64,000 nt of DNA from the NCBI RefSeq assembly GCF_019578655.1, contig NC_063265.1:22182285-22246284 (forward strand). Direction: 5' to 3'. Under the pieces are notes generated by a model. The model was not told where the DNA came from and did no database searches. It worked only from the letters and a program-made list of their open reading frames with translations. Origin of the DNA: Ricinus communis. Lineage: Eukaryota > Streptophyta > Magnoliopsida > Malpighiales > Euphorbiaceae. The position numbers were made by a program, and so were the translations under genes. This document shows, piece by piece, positions 20,117-30,510 of the stretch (positions are counted from its first letter, which is position 1; each line of letters starts with the position of its first letter).

Positions 20117-23100
20117 TTAAAGACCTAATCCAACAGTGCGACCATCTCTTCGTCGAAGTCCAGCAGTATACTGCTTCTCCAAATCCATCTGCACTTCCTT
20201 CTGCTTCTCTGCTTGAAGACGACCATCGCCATCTTCCATGTTGGAATTGTGCTCTACCTTCCCGTCGCCCTTCACACCCTACAATTGGCCATAGGTACCA
20301 AGGCAACCTCAGACTCTAAAACTGTGTTAGTAGGTGAACTAACTGAAAGAACAGTTCATATACAAACATGCAATAGTGGGTCCTCTCTTTTTTTGTTTTC
20401 TTTTTCTTTTCCCCTTCTTGTACATGATAAACTTTAAAAGGCGGGGGTACACTGCCCACACCTCCTGTACTACAAGTTATAGTGGGGTTTCTACAGTAGG
20501 CATTCAGCCTGTAAACTACTAGTCCAGTGGCATAGTAGTGATCTGATAACAAAACCACTTACAAAAGAAGTAGAAAGAATTGAGGAAAAGGAGACAAGGT
20601 TTACCATGAGTTTGTTAAACTTTTCTCGTCTCTCATGATCATCAAAGAGGGCAGCATCCCACCGGTGAGCAGCCTGTAAAAAGAGAAGTAATTCGGAAAA
20701 AAAAAAAAAACTGCACTAGTTATTCAGATCAAGCACCCACTGTTGTGTGACAAAAAGATGCCGAGAATAAAATAAAACTGAAGCACTGCAACTATGAGAC
20801 ATACCCCTTCTGAAGTTGTGCTCTTTTTATTCCCCCAAAGCAGCTTCTTCTTCTGCTCAGTAGACATAAAACCCACCCCCGCAAGGTTCCTGTTAACTGC
20901 ATTATGCATAGAACTTTCATGTGAGAACAAATTCTAAAAGGTTCGCCAATTACAAGGGCATTATTTACATAAACATCTACAGTTCTTAAAATAGGAACTG
21001 TCACTGCTCTTTCAAATGTAGCATAAACTATTATTCTTCCAATTATAGCATGAACTAATAGAATTGTGCCAAATCTAGCAGAGTCCACTATGTGCCAAGA
21101 ACTCTTAACATGTTTAACAGCAAAATACCCGTGGATAGATTTCTCACACAAGTATATATGATGGTGAAGTCAAGAATATGCAACATAACCACTGTAGTTC
21201 TTGGCCAGATAGATAGTTGATCGTGCTAGATTTAACACAATTCTAATAGTTCAAGCCAGATTTACGAAAGACCGTAAAAGTTCCATTTTTTTTTTAGGCA
21301 ATTAAGCCATTTACAATACGATCATCAATTTATATCTAACAGCAATAGAAGAATTAATTGTCACAACCAAGCCCGTGTGAACTGCTAGCCTAACAACTGG
21401 AGCAGGGCTGGGACCTTCCACAAGGCCCAGAAGTCACCCCTTATTCGTACTGGTTTATTTGCCCTCATATATAGATCAAGTCTGTAGTCGCTTTCTGATG
21501 AGGGATCGGGTTTCTATATTAATAGTCTTATGCTTTGCAATGCTGCATGCAAGAAGAGGTAGGGCTGGAGATCTCACTGACCAATTTAAATTCTATCCTG
21601 TTAGTATCATTAGTGTGAATGAAGCTTTACATATAAGGATGAGGGTATAATAATGGAAGAGCACTAAAACAGTCAATGGCGACTCTCCATTTTGTCACCT
21701 CTTATCCCAAGGACTTCTTCACCAAGCATCTTTTAACTTTCAAGTTTGAATCATCTTGAACACTTTATATCACTCCTGCTTCCATATCCATTCTCAAACC
21801 ATCGAGAATATACTAACATATTAAAGAAAAAAAATTAGCGAGACCAATTCATTATGACTTACATACATAACCCCATCAGAAGCTTCAGTACTAGCAGGTA
21901 CGACTCAAACTGTGACCTGCAGTAAGCCTAATCTACTTTACCCTTTATCATGAATGAATGCCTAGACACATTCAAACTCAAATATATACTTCTCCTTATC
22001 CAAGGAAAAGCAATAGGCAGATATTTGAACTTCTAAAATCAGATACTATAGGCAAACACACAATTATTGGAGCTGATAACAATTTTAAAACTAGAATTTC
22101 ATACTCAGTTTTGAACCTTCATCCCAGGTCATATATATTATTGCCATTAAGAATTTGAACAGCAGCTATCTAATATTTGAGGTAATAGGTATATCTATAG
22201 GCAATAAATCCAAACAGCAAACTACCTAATTTTTTAGATAATTAGTATATGCTGAAAAACAGTAAAATTTCAGCTTAGTTTAAAGAAGAGAGACTAATTA
22301 CCTAAAATTCCTCAACTTGATACGTTTTAACAATTTTAACCAATACTTTCAACTTTTTCACAAAAAGCACCAAATTTTCAATTTTTTTTTTCTAAAATAG
22401 TATCCCGCCACCAGATGCAGTGGTTTTTGTAGACTGGGTTTTTTTTGTTTTTTTTTGAAAAAAAGGCAATGAATCAGCAACACTTGGTGACTCATCCAAT
22501 AAGGCAAAACACATTGTATCAAGGGGACAAAACTACTTTGGCTCATCTTCAGAATACTCTTTTGCCTGAACTCGAGTTCTTTTACTCCATTGGCATTTGA
22601 AACTCTACTCTTGCTAGAGCCCTCTCTTCAGACCCCACCCCTTTTTTTACTAGAAGCTTAGAAAACCAAACTGTGCCCTCCTATAACTTCCTCAAATGTT
22701 CTTGCTTTCTAACGAGAAGAGTGTTTCTGCTTTAACACGTAATTTTTGGATTTTCTAGAGGATAAGTTCAAGAATTTAATACCAAATATTGGGCTTTTAA
22801 GAGAAGTAGATGTGCCGCATTCTTGTATTTCTTTGCTGCTGACTCCTTTCCTTGAGGCTTTGATGCAGAGGCATGATGAGTTTAGTAAGATTGTGAAAGA
22901 GGTTAAGGAAATGAATTTTGATCCACAAAGAAATCAACTTTCATGTTGGCCGTACATGCAATTTCTAGGAAGGGTAATAAAACAATTTGGAGTAAGTGTT
23001 TTGAGGTAAATACGAGGTGGATTGGTCATAAGATGATATTTTTGCAGCCTTTAAGAAACACCCACATTGTATGATGCTATCAAAGAAAAAAATAATGAAA

Positions 23101-25148
23101 GCGATGGAAATTTTTGTGAACAAGATGGGGTTGCAGACTCATTTTGGTGCGTTTTGCCATATTGGATGAGTCGGCAAGTGTTGCTAAATCATTCCCTTTA
23201 AAAAATTAAAAAAAACCCAGTCAGAAAAAACCACGGCATCTAGTAGTTGGATAGTATGTCAGAAAAAAAAATTGAAAATTTTGTGCTTTCTGTAAAAAAA
23301 ATTTAAAAGTACTGGTTAAAATTGTTAAAACGTCTAAAGTTGGGGAATTTTAGGTTATTAGGCCTTTAAAGAATAGAGGAAAGAACCCAGAGAAAAAAGG
23401 AATGAAGAAAAGACCTTCTCCTGCATAGAACAGCTTCTAGTAATCTAGAACTATGGGGATGGGTAGAGAAAAATTCCTAGCAATTTATTTTCAGACAACT
23501 TAAATTGCTACTAGCTAGGATCATAAAACTAGGTGAGACTGCAATCTAGAGTTTCTTGAAGATATTATTCATCAAGTAAAAGCATATTTTCAATTCCCAA
23601 CTTTTCAAGTACATTAAACTTAAATTAGTCAATGAGCTTCACTCAACTAGTATCAAGGTGCCAAAGTGACCAAGAAGTAGTTAAATATAAGTAATGCAGA
23701 ATGAACACTGGAGTAATTATTCCACTATTTGATATTAAAAGAAGATGTAGGCATCAAGTACCTAATTCAGCAGCTCTAATTGCAGCAACCTTTGCCGCAT
23801 TAAGGTCATTAGCAGCTTCTGAAATACTAGCATGGACCTGTTCCCCAGTAGCTTTACCATCAACCTCCTGAACTTGTTTTTGCCTTTCATTGGCTAGAGT
23901 CATAGAGGACTTTAGTGTAAATAGCATATAATTGTAAAGCAACTGAGTAAATAATCTAAGCACTATAAACCATATAAAATCATCTAACAATTACCATCTT
24001 TGTTGTGATCCACATCCAGATCAGAACTAAATAACTTAGGCTTTTTGGCTAGAGATTCTTGATTCTCACTCCCAAAAACCGGTTTATCACCATTCTGCGC
24101 TTGTGGTTCTCTATTGTACTTGTCCTTGTCAGTATCCCAGTCACCATGTTTCTTCCTTTCCTTCTGACCATTCAGTTCCTTTTGGTCATTCTTATAAGAA
24201 TCTCTATGATGATATCCATCATTGTCCTTTCCAGAAGGGTCATTTCGGTAACCCTTGGAATCTTCATAACTCCTATGATAATTCCTTTTCTCGTCACGAC
24301 CATCTCTATCCCATCTATGCCGATTCCTGTCCTTATCTTCATAAGTCGTGTAAGTATGTTTGGTACCAGATCCAGCCCTATCAGGAGAGTCATCCTTGTC
24401 TCTAACTTTCTGTCGGTCAAGGGATAATGCTTCTCTCTCTTTATCCTTGCTTCTATACCCTGAACTACCATATTTCTCACGAGAATATTTATCACCATTT
24501 CGCAAATAATCTCTTGACCTCCCATGCTCACTTTCTTCTCTCGACTCCCAACGTCTCTCTTCACCATCTGAGCGTTTATCACGTCTGCTGTACTCGTCAT
24601 GCCTAGCAGAATACCCAGTTGTATTCCTGGAGGAATATCGACCAGAATGTCCATATGACTCTTTTCCATACTGATTCCAAACAGAATCCTTATCTAAATC
24701 TCTTTCATCATCCTTCCTTTTTTGTTGATTTTCTGAAACTCTAGCCGAATCTCCTCTTGAAGAAACTGGACTGCTGCCACGCTTAGGACTCCCTGATAAG
24801 AAATAAATATAAGACATGTAGTTATTATTTGCGTATAGATAAATGAGTTATTTAACCTAGTATTCAATCATTAGTTTCCAATAGCTTTCTCTTGCTTTGT
24901 GCCTAACAAAACCCTAAATAACAACAGAAACAAAGTATAGACTGCACATTAAACTAAAAAAGCCACACAAATTCCATCAGAAGTTTACATAATAAATCAT
25001 TATTCAGTAACTTATACTCGCTCAATCGAAATACGATCCGCACCGAAACAAATTCACAACGACAAATAGAAGATAGAAGTGACAGCAAAAATTAAATTAA
25101 AATTAAACCAATAATAACAAAATTTTAAGAGAAAATCGACTTACCCAT
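20117..25148 (-). CDS. RSRC2-like arginine/serine-rich coiled-coil protein, six coding exons
   Basis: Host gene of 418 codons. Coding exons on the minus strand: 25,148-25,145; 24,792-23,995; 23,893-23,762; 20,896-20,805; 20,673-20,605; 20,278-20,117 (stop TAA). Every intron has GT...AG ends and the codon phases join. The start codon is ATG|G with the donor GTAAGT right after it. The first 270 residues are Arg/Ser/Asp/Lys-rich low-complexity sequence (SRGDSARVSENQQKRKDD on), as in nuclear RS-type proteins. A short helix follows (NERQKQVQE...AANDLNAAKVAAIRAAEL), then the conserved C-terminal SMAP-type block: NLAGVGFMSTEQKKKLLWG, AAHRWDAALFDDHERREKF and QMDLEKQYTAGLRRRDGRTVGLGL (20,310 on, shown only in part). 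The family is thought to act in the nucleus, perhaps in RNA processing; the exact role is unknown. Intron 3 is 2.9 kb and hosts a Pack-MULE. Confidence 0.88.
20897..22278. other. RSRC2-like intron 3, right of exon 4
   Basis: Intronic, AT-rich, no reading frame or element that I can support. It ends at the Pack-MULE target-site duplication. Confidence 0.5.
22291..23364 (+). mobile_element. Pack-MULE (Mutator-like element) carrying an mTERF gene fragment
   Basis: A 1,074-bp element with long terminal inverted repeats of about 220 bp (22,291-22,515 and about 23,146-23,364). The arms match through CCTAAAATTCC, ACGTTTTAACAATTTTAACCA, a T-rich block, GACTGGGTTTTTTTT and GACTCATCCAATA, at an identity I judge by eye as about 80-85%. 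Flanks are TTTAAAGAAGAG (22,279-22,290) and TTTAAAGAATAG (23,365-23,376): an exact 9-bp core TTTAAAGAA, the Mutator length, although the border may shift by about 3 bp. Between the arms is only a captured piece of an mTERF-family gene, no transposase. It lies in intron 3 of the RSRC2-like gene, in antisense orientation to it with respect to the mTERF fragment. Confidence 0.85.
22530..23145 (+). pseudogene. captured mTERF-family fragment
   Basis: Plus strand, in three frames. Frame from 22,553: NTLLPELEFFYSIG, LARALSSDPTPFFTRSLENQ and VPSYNFLKC. Frame from 22,746: FLEDKFKNLIPNIGLLREVD and VPHSCISLLLTPFLEALMQR, then EFSKIVKEVKEMNFDP. Then, shifted, STFMLAVHAISRKGNKTIW and DDIFAAFKKHPHCMMLSKKK, ending FVNKMG (about 23,032-23,130). 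These are consecutive helical repeats of a plant mTERF (mitochondrial transcription termination factor) protein, the nucleic-acid-binding superhelix used in organelle gene expression. It has lost introns or frames, has at least two stops, and lacks both termini. The source gene was not seen in the window. Not functional as a protein; it could be transcribed antisense within the RSRC2-like pre-mRNA. Confidence 0.85.
23365..23761. other. RSRC2-like intron 3, left of exon 3
   Basis: Intronic sequence; apart from the target-site copy at its start nothing is seen. Confidence 0.5.
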
Positions 25149-25238
25149 TTGCGATTGAATTAGGGTTTACTATATCAGTTCAAAAAGTAAGTTCCCATTA
25201 AGCATCACCACCGAACGATTCAATTATGAATTTTCCAG

Positions 25239-25241
<3 letters not shown>

Positions 25242-25283
<42 letters not shown>
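25242..25283. promoter_or_regulatory. (CT)n / (GA)n tract upstream of the RSRC2-like gene
   Basis: 42 bases of CT repeats on the plus strand, GA repeats in gene orientation, about 95-135 bp upstream of the ATG. GA-rich tracts of this kind are frequent in plant 5' UTRs and core promoters and can bind BPC-type GAGA factors. Whether it is within the UTR or upstream of it cannot be told. Confidence 0.7.
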
Positions 25284-25285
<2 letters not shown>

Positions 25286-25619
25286 GCAAACAATCAAAAT
25301 ATCAAACTTTGTATTAAGAGGTGCTTCTTGTTGCAAGGCTAACGCGAAGGAATGATAAGAAGCCGTTTGGCATTGAGGCTGAAGGTAACACAAGTTAGTT
25401 ATAAAAGTGCCTTTTCATATGTTTGGATAACTATTAAATTGATTTGTTTTAGAAAACTTTTAAAAATATCTTCAAATTAATAAAATTATTATAAAATAAA
25501 TAAAAATAACAAACGTGTTAAATAAATAACAAAAATTAAAAAAAATAAAGAGAAAAAGAGCAATTAATTTTTTTATATGTGTATATGTATGTATATATAT
25601 ATTTATGTGTGTCATTCTA
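25284..25619. other. upstream region of the RSRC2-like gene
   Basis: Putative promoter region. A GCCGTTTGGCATTG word near 25,363 resembles one end of a MITE, but no second end is found. Confidence 0.4.
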
Positions 25620-26050
25620 TTAATTGTATCATATATTATTAATAGATCTAATTTGATGAATATTTAAAACTCTTTACTTTTGAAGGTCATGTGTGAAAAA
25701 AAAATTTGGCGAACAACATTATTTTCATATAACACTGTTGGCTTCCTTTATTAAATGGGAGAATCACATGTTTTTTGATATGTCGGATCATAGATCTCAA
25801 TCAAATGCATTCTCTATAGACCTCGTGTATTGCCAATATTTCAGCATATGATTAGATGATGTGGCAGTTAGAGTTTGTTTAGTAAAACGCCAAGATATAG
25901 CAGTACTGTCATATGTAACCAAGTAGCTCATTTGTGATCGAGCTTTATATAGATCAGATAAATATTTAGTATCTACATATCTAATTAATTCTGACTTCGA
26001 GTCTTGTGGATAAAATAAGCTCATATATGATATACCACGTAAATAACGGA
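25620..26050 (-). pseudogene. copia RNase H
   Basis: RYVDTKYLSDLYKARSQMSY, then AISWRFTKQTLTATSSN, the usual copia RNase H start (first Asp kept). Then, after a stop, IKKHVILPFNKG and PTVLYENN followed by FFFTHDLQK and IHQIRSINN. A block of about 18 residues that normally lies between the last two is missing, so there is an internal deletion near 25,700. The final TKALP-like end is not found. Confidence 0.8.
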
Positions 26051-26375
26051 AGACTTATTTCACACCATTCTAATGTCTTCAAGTTTATGAGAAACTATAT
26101 CTTGCTAGTAAATTCATAGAAAATGCTATATCAAGTCTTATACAATTAGCAAAATACATTAATGCTTCAATAGTACTAAGATATAGTACTTTTAGACCAA
26201 GTACTTTTTCACCATCTTTCCGAGGACGAAAAAGATCATTTTCACATCCAGGTGTCTAACAATCATATGAGAACTCATTGGATGAGATTTATTCATATTA
26301 AAATATTTTAATATTTTTTCAATATTAGTTGACTAATGAATAAAAATATCTCTTATTAAATGTTCAATCTGCAGG

Positions 26376-27000
26376 CTAAGACAAAATTTTGTTGATCCCA
26401 TTCTTTATTTTAAATTTATTTTTTAAATAACTTATTAATTCTGTCAACTCTTCAAGAGTTCTAATAATGTTTAAATCATCAATATAAATTGTAATTATAG
26501 CAAAACCAAAATTTATTTTCTTAATGAAAACACATAGACAAATTGAATTGTTAGTATATCTTTCCTTCAAAAGTTATTCATTTAGGCGGTTATACCACAT
26601 TCGTCCATATTGTTTTAATCCATACAATAATATTTGTAGCTTAATTGAATACATCTCTCATGGTTTTAAACTACATACTTCAAATATTTTTAGTCCTTTG
26701 AAAACTTTCATATAAATATTATCAAGTGATCTATAAAAATAAGTAGTAATGATATCCATAAGATACATATAAAGTCCTTCTAAACTTGTCAGCCTAATTA
26801 AAAATCTAAATATAATTGCATCCACAACTAGGGAGTAAGTTTCTTCATAATCAATGCTAGGTCTTTTTAATAACCCTTGTGCTATAAGTCGTGCTTTGTA
26901 TCTCACAATTTTATTTTCTCATAGTATTTATGCACAAAAACCATTATAGCCTAATGGCTTAATATCTTCAGGTACTAAAACAATAGGCCCAAAGACTTAG
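26376..27000 (-). pseudogene. copia reverse transcriptase
   Basis: YKARLIAQGLLKRPSIDYEE and the DAIIFRFLIRLTSLE block give the start. MHLMD-type MYLMDIITTYFYRSLDNIYM carries the first catalytic Asp. The catalytic motif is YIDD at 26,486-26,475. The frame is split by several stops between 26,376 and 26,906 and lacks the part between the two frames. Confidence 0.85.
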
Positions 27001-27126
27001 CGTTTCTATAATGAGTTTAATTCTGCTGGATTACATCTTTCCATTTAGGCCAACCATTTCTTTATCGATATTCAATGACGGACTTAGATTCAATGTCCTC
27101 ACTTTCTTTTGCAATATCAGTTGTCA

Positions 27127-27531
27127 CTATATATGCAAATACATTTTCGACAATAGTTTCACTTTGATTCCATCTCTCACCTGAAGTGACATAGTTGATT
27201 GATATCTCATTGTTTCATCATCTTCATGCACTTGAACCTCTTCTAAGGTTACTTGTTCATCTATGTCTTTTGTTATAGATCCTTCAAGAACATCAATTTT
27301 AGGATTATCACTTAGTTTATTTTGTTCCCTTTTCTTTCTTAGATTTTTATCCTTGGAACTAGGTGGCCTACCACGCTTCTGGCCTGCCATGGACTTATTT
27401 GCTATAATATTAACATATTGTCCTACTGGGACATTAATTCTAGCTGGAGCATTTTTAGCTGGTATATGAGATTTAGTAACTCTTTTTGGATCACAAAATG
27501 CATATGGCAATTGGTTTGCTATATTTTGCAA
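27127..27531 (-). pseudogene. copia integrase-RT linker, basic
   Basis: 134 open codons including the basic motif KRGRPPSSKDKNLRKKREQ (about 27,370-27,310), the RGRPIGSKDKNPRK segment common before the RT in many plant copia elements, followed by an acidic stretch. Function is not defined in the family. Confidence 0.75.
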
Positions 27532-27699
27532 TGAATGATCCTTTAAACTTCTAGTTCACATTATTTTGAATAAGGATCAAGATGATTTAATGATGGCTCA
27601 TTCTAAACAATTTGTTTTTCTAATTGCTTGTTCTCTCCCCCAACTTAGAAAACAGAGCCTCATTAAAATGGCAATCATTAAATCACGCAGTAAAGATAT

Positions 27700-28175
27700 C
27701 TCCCATTAAAAGGCTCAAGATATTTAATTATAGATGGAGATTCATATTTAATATATATTTTCAATCTCCTTTAATGTCCCATTTTTTGTTTGATGTGGGT
27801 GGTCAATTGGGACATAAACAACATATCTAAAAGTTTTCAAATGGTGGCTCTTGGCTAGAAACCAACTGTAGTTGCAAAAATTTACGATAACTAGTTGGCC
27901 AATGCGAATAATAGTTGCTGCATGTAAAGACTTTCCCCATTAATAGCTCAAGATATTTAATTATAGATGGAGATTCATATCCAATATATATTCTCAATCT
28001 TCTCTGAGGTCTCATTTTTTATGCAATGTGAGGGGTCAATTGGAACATAAAGAGCACATCCAAAAGCTCTTATATGGGAAATATTTGGCTCATGGCCAGA
28101 AACCAACTGTAGTGGTAAAATTTATGATAACTAGTTGGCCTTATGCGAATAATATTTCCTGCATGTAAAATTGCA
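27700..28175. repeat. tandem duplication of about 235 bp inside the copia relic
   Basis: The stretch from about 27,700 to 27,930 is repeated at about 27,935-28,175 with scattered differences. Both contain GGCTCAAGATATTTAATTAT-like starts, TAGATGGAGATTCATAT, GAAACCAACTGTAGT and TAACTAGTTGGCC. In the minus frame the unit covers the GYESPSIIKYLE motif, the segment after the integrase core. Confidence 0.75.
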
Positions 28176-28188
28176 TGTCCCCAAGCAA

Positions 28189-28700
28189 TTATTGGGAGGC
28201 TTGTTTCATAAGCAATGGTCTAGCTATTAATTGGATACGTTTAATAAAAGATTTTGCTAAACTATTTTGAGTATTAACATGAGCTATTAGATGTTCAACA
28301 GTTACTCCAATGGACATGCAATAATCATTAAAGGGCTTAGACGTAAATTCACCAGCATTATCAAGATGAATTGTCTTAATAGCATATTTGAAAATTGTGC
28401 TCTTAATTGAGTTATTTGAGCAAGTAATCTGGCAAATGCCAGATCTCGAGTTGATATAAATATATGTGTGACCGTCTTGTTGATACATCTAGTAACACTA
28501 TAAAATATTTAAATAATCCACATGGTGGAGAAATTAGTCCACAAATATTACTTTGTATATATTTCAAAAATCCAGGTGATTCATTTTGAATTTTGCTTGG
28601 TGAAGGTCTAATAATCACCTTTCCTTGATAGCAAGTCAAACATGAGAATTCACTAGATTGAAGAATCTTTTGTTCATCAATGGATGGCCATAAGAGCTTT
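28189..28700 (-). pseudogene. copia integrase
   Basis: CYQGKVIIRPSP, then YIQSNICGLISPPCGLFKYF, the core with the first Asp changed (DICGP is usual), then HLDNAGEFTSKPFNDYCMSI with the second Asp kept. At the third position NSLAKSFIKRIQ has Lys where the catalytic Glu (LAESFIK) is usual. It is inactive by this change alone, apart from the frame breaks. Confidence 0.8.
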
Positions 28701-28783
28701 CAATAATTTTTTGGGTTATTATTTATCCAAGATGGCCTAATAGATCAATGCCAAATAAAAAAAATATTTGGGTCATTAAACTT

Positions 28784-29230
28784 CTAGTTTACTACTACAT
28801 TAGTCTCAATAGTGCACATATATGTGCAATATAAGTCAGAAGAGAAAGCATGTAATTTCTCTAATACACATTTCTCTCCCATTGTAAGGATTGTAATATA
28901 GAGATATTCAATATTTCTCATATTTGTAGTTTCAATATGATATCCATTTTGGTAAATATCTTTAAAGCTCAATAAATTTCTACGAGATTTTGGAGAGAAT
29001 AATGCATTTTTAATAAAGAAATATGTATCTCTAGATAATAATATATTTGCTCTTCTGAAGCCTTCAATTATTCTTTTACTACCAGATATTGTATTGACAT
29101 AAGTTTCTCCTATTGTTAAGTGAGCAAAATATTTATTATCTCTTAATATGGTGTGCGTGGTAGCACTATCTGCAAGATATAAATTTGCATCATTTGTTCT
29201 TAATGCTACTAATATTTGAGTAGTATCCAT
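28784..29230 (-). pseudogene. copia protease and pre-integrase
   Basis: 148 open codons. The protease active site is LADSATTHTI (Asp codon at 29,170-29,168), then ISGSKRIIEG and the SPKSRRNLLSFKDIYQNGYH motif that typifies plant copia elements. The gag_pre-integrase zinc-binding part begins at the end and is cut by a stop. Confidence 0.85.
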
Positions 29231-29284
29231 AATATTTTACTTTTTTATACAAAAAAATAACACATCAATTAGTATCAATCTTTT

Positions 29285-29580
29285 AAAAGTTAATATATTT
29301 AGTTCTTCAAGAACATAAAATATTAACTTTTTTAATAAATTAGGATATTAGATTTCAAGATACTTAGTTCTTCAAGCACTTATTGTCAAAAAATTTCAGG
29401 AATTTATATCTTTAGTTATTTATTTAATTAGTTCATTAAGAACTAAAACTGATATTAATTCTATAGCAACTAAAATTTATAATATAAGTTTTTCAGGAAC
29501 TAGAATTTATAATATAAATTCTTCAAAAACTATATATAACATTAATTCTTCAGGAACTATAACTAATATCAGGTAATATA
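29285..29580 (-). repeat. degenerate repeat of AGTTCCTGAAGAA-like words
   Basis: At least eight variants of TTCTTCAGGAACT (plus strand) or AGTTCCTGAAGAAT (minus) spaced irregularly at 25-65 bp, each followed by an AT-rich spacer. It lies just upstream of the copia protease in element orientation, where gag would be, so it may be a repeat within or replacing gag. No LTR is recognised. Confidence 0.55.
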
Positions 29581-30429
29581 TTTATAATAGTAAATAAAAT
29601 AAGAAAAAAATAAAATAAAATTATGATCCTGTGAAGTATGTAGATAAAATTATAATTATAACATAAACTAGTATTTAGTTAAAACAAAAGAATTTAATAA
29701 AAATCTAAAAACTGTTAACTCTGCAAAAATACTCTTCATTATATTAATTTTGAAAAAATATCAGTTTGGATAACAAATACATTTTTGGATAGATAGAATA
29801 ACAATTTTGAAGTTTTATAAAAATATGATTTTCATGTAAAACTTTTATATTAGTTGTCATTTAGATAAAAAAATATCGATAATTCATATGCATAAAACTT
29901 TTAACATGAATATTTATTTTTGGCACATTCGCATAATATTAAAATAATTTTTTATTTACTTCAATTATATATATATATAATAATATTGTTAATTAATAAA
30001 TTATTTTTTAATTAAATAATAATTTATTATTCTAAGAAAATATAGTAAAATATATTTTAATATTAAATTATGTAAATGTAATTAATATATCGATTTAGAA
30101 AAGGAGTAAAATTTTCTTTTCTTTATTAGAATAAGTAACAAAATGTTCATATTTGTGCAATTTATTAATAAAAAGTAGATAAATGCATGTCCTATAGGCG
30201 GTTTAATTTTAATATTAATAAAAATTATACAATCAATAAATTAAATAATTTCATACCACAAAGATTTAGCAAAAATACTGAAAAAATTAATTGATTATAT
30301 TAATTGATTAATTAATTATACATATATATATATATAATTAATTAATCAATTAATATAATAAGAGATTTTAAACTCATTTTAATCTGCATCATATCTCTGA
30401 TAAACAAACTTGTTCATTTATGCACACTA
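29581..30429. other. AT-rich DNA with one perfect palindrome
   Basis: No coding signal. Contains the 25-bp inverted repeat at 30,296-30,357 and short TA runs. Confidence 0.45.
30296..30357. repeat. perfect inverted repeat, 25-bp arms, 12-bp TA loop
   Basis: Left arm 30,296-30,320 and right arm 30,333-30,357 are exact reverse complements; the loop is C(AT)n. All A/T except two bases per strand, so it could extrude as a cruciform. Confidence 0.9.
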
Positions 30430-30510
30430 GTAAGTCCCGTCTGAATTAAGGGCAGTAAATCTGATGGCTTGTTCCACGTTTGTTTAGAAAGTTATTTTGA
30501 TTTAATTTAA

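Larger units (their letters stand above)
25620..29230 (-). mobile_element. Ty1/copia retrotransposon, decayed
   Basis: Minus-strand protease, integrase, linker, RT and RNase H in the Ty1/copia order (integrase before RT). No LTR pair was found, so the borders are those of the recognisable coding relic. All domains contain stops and shifts. Confidence 0.85.

Noticed and set aside
24059..24427. Plus-strand frames opposite the large RSRC2-like exon
   Set aside because: They are hydrophobic antisense shadows of the Arg/Ser/Asp-rich coding sequence.
25355..25380. Possible MITE end (GCCGTTTGGCATTG)
   Set aside because: No inverted partner within 700 bp and no duplication.
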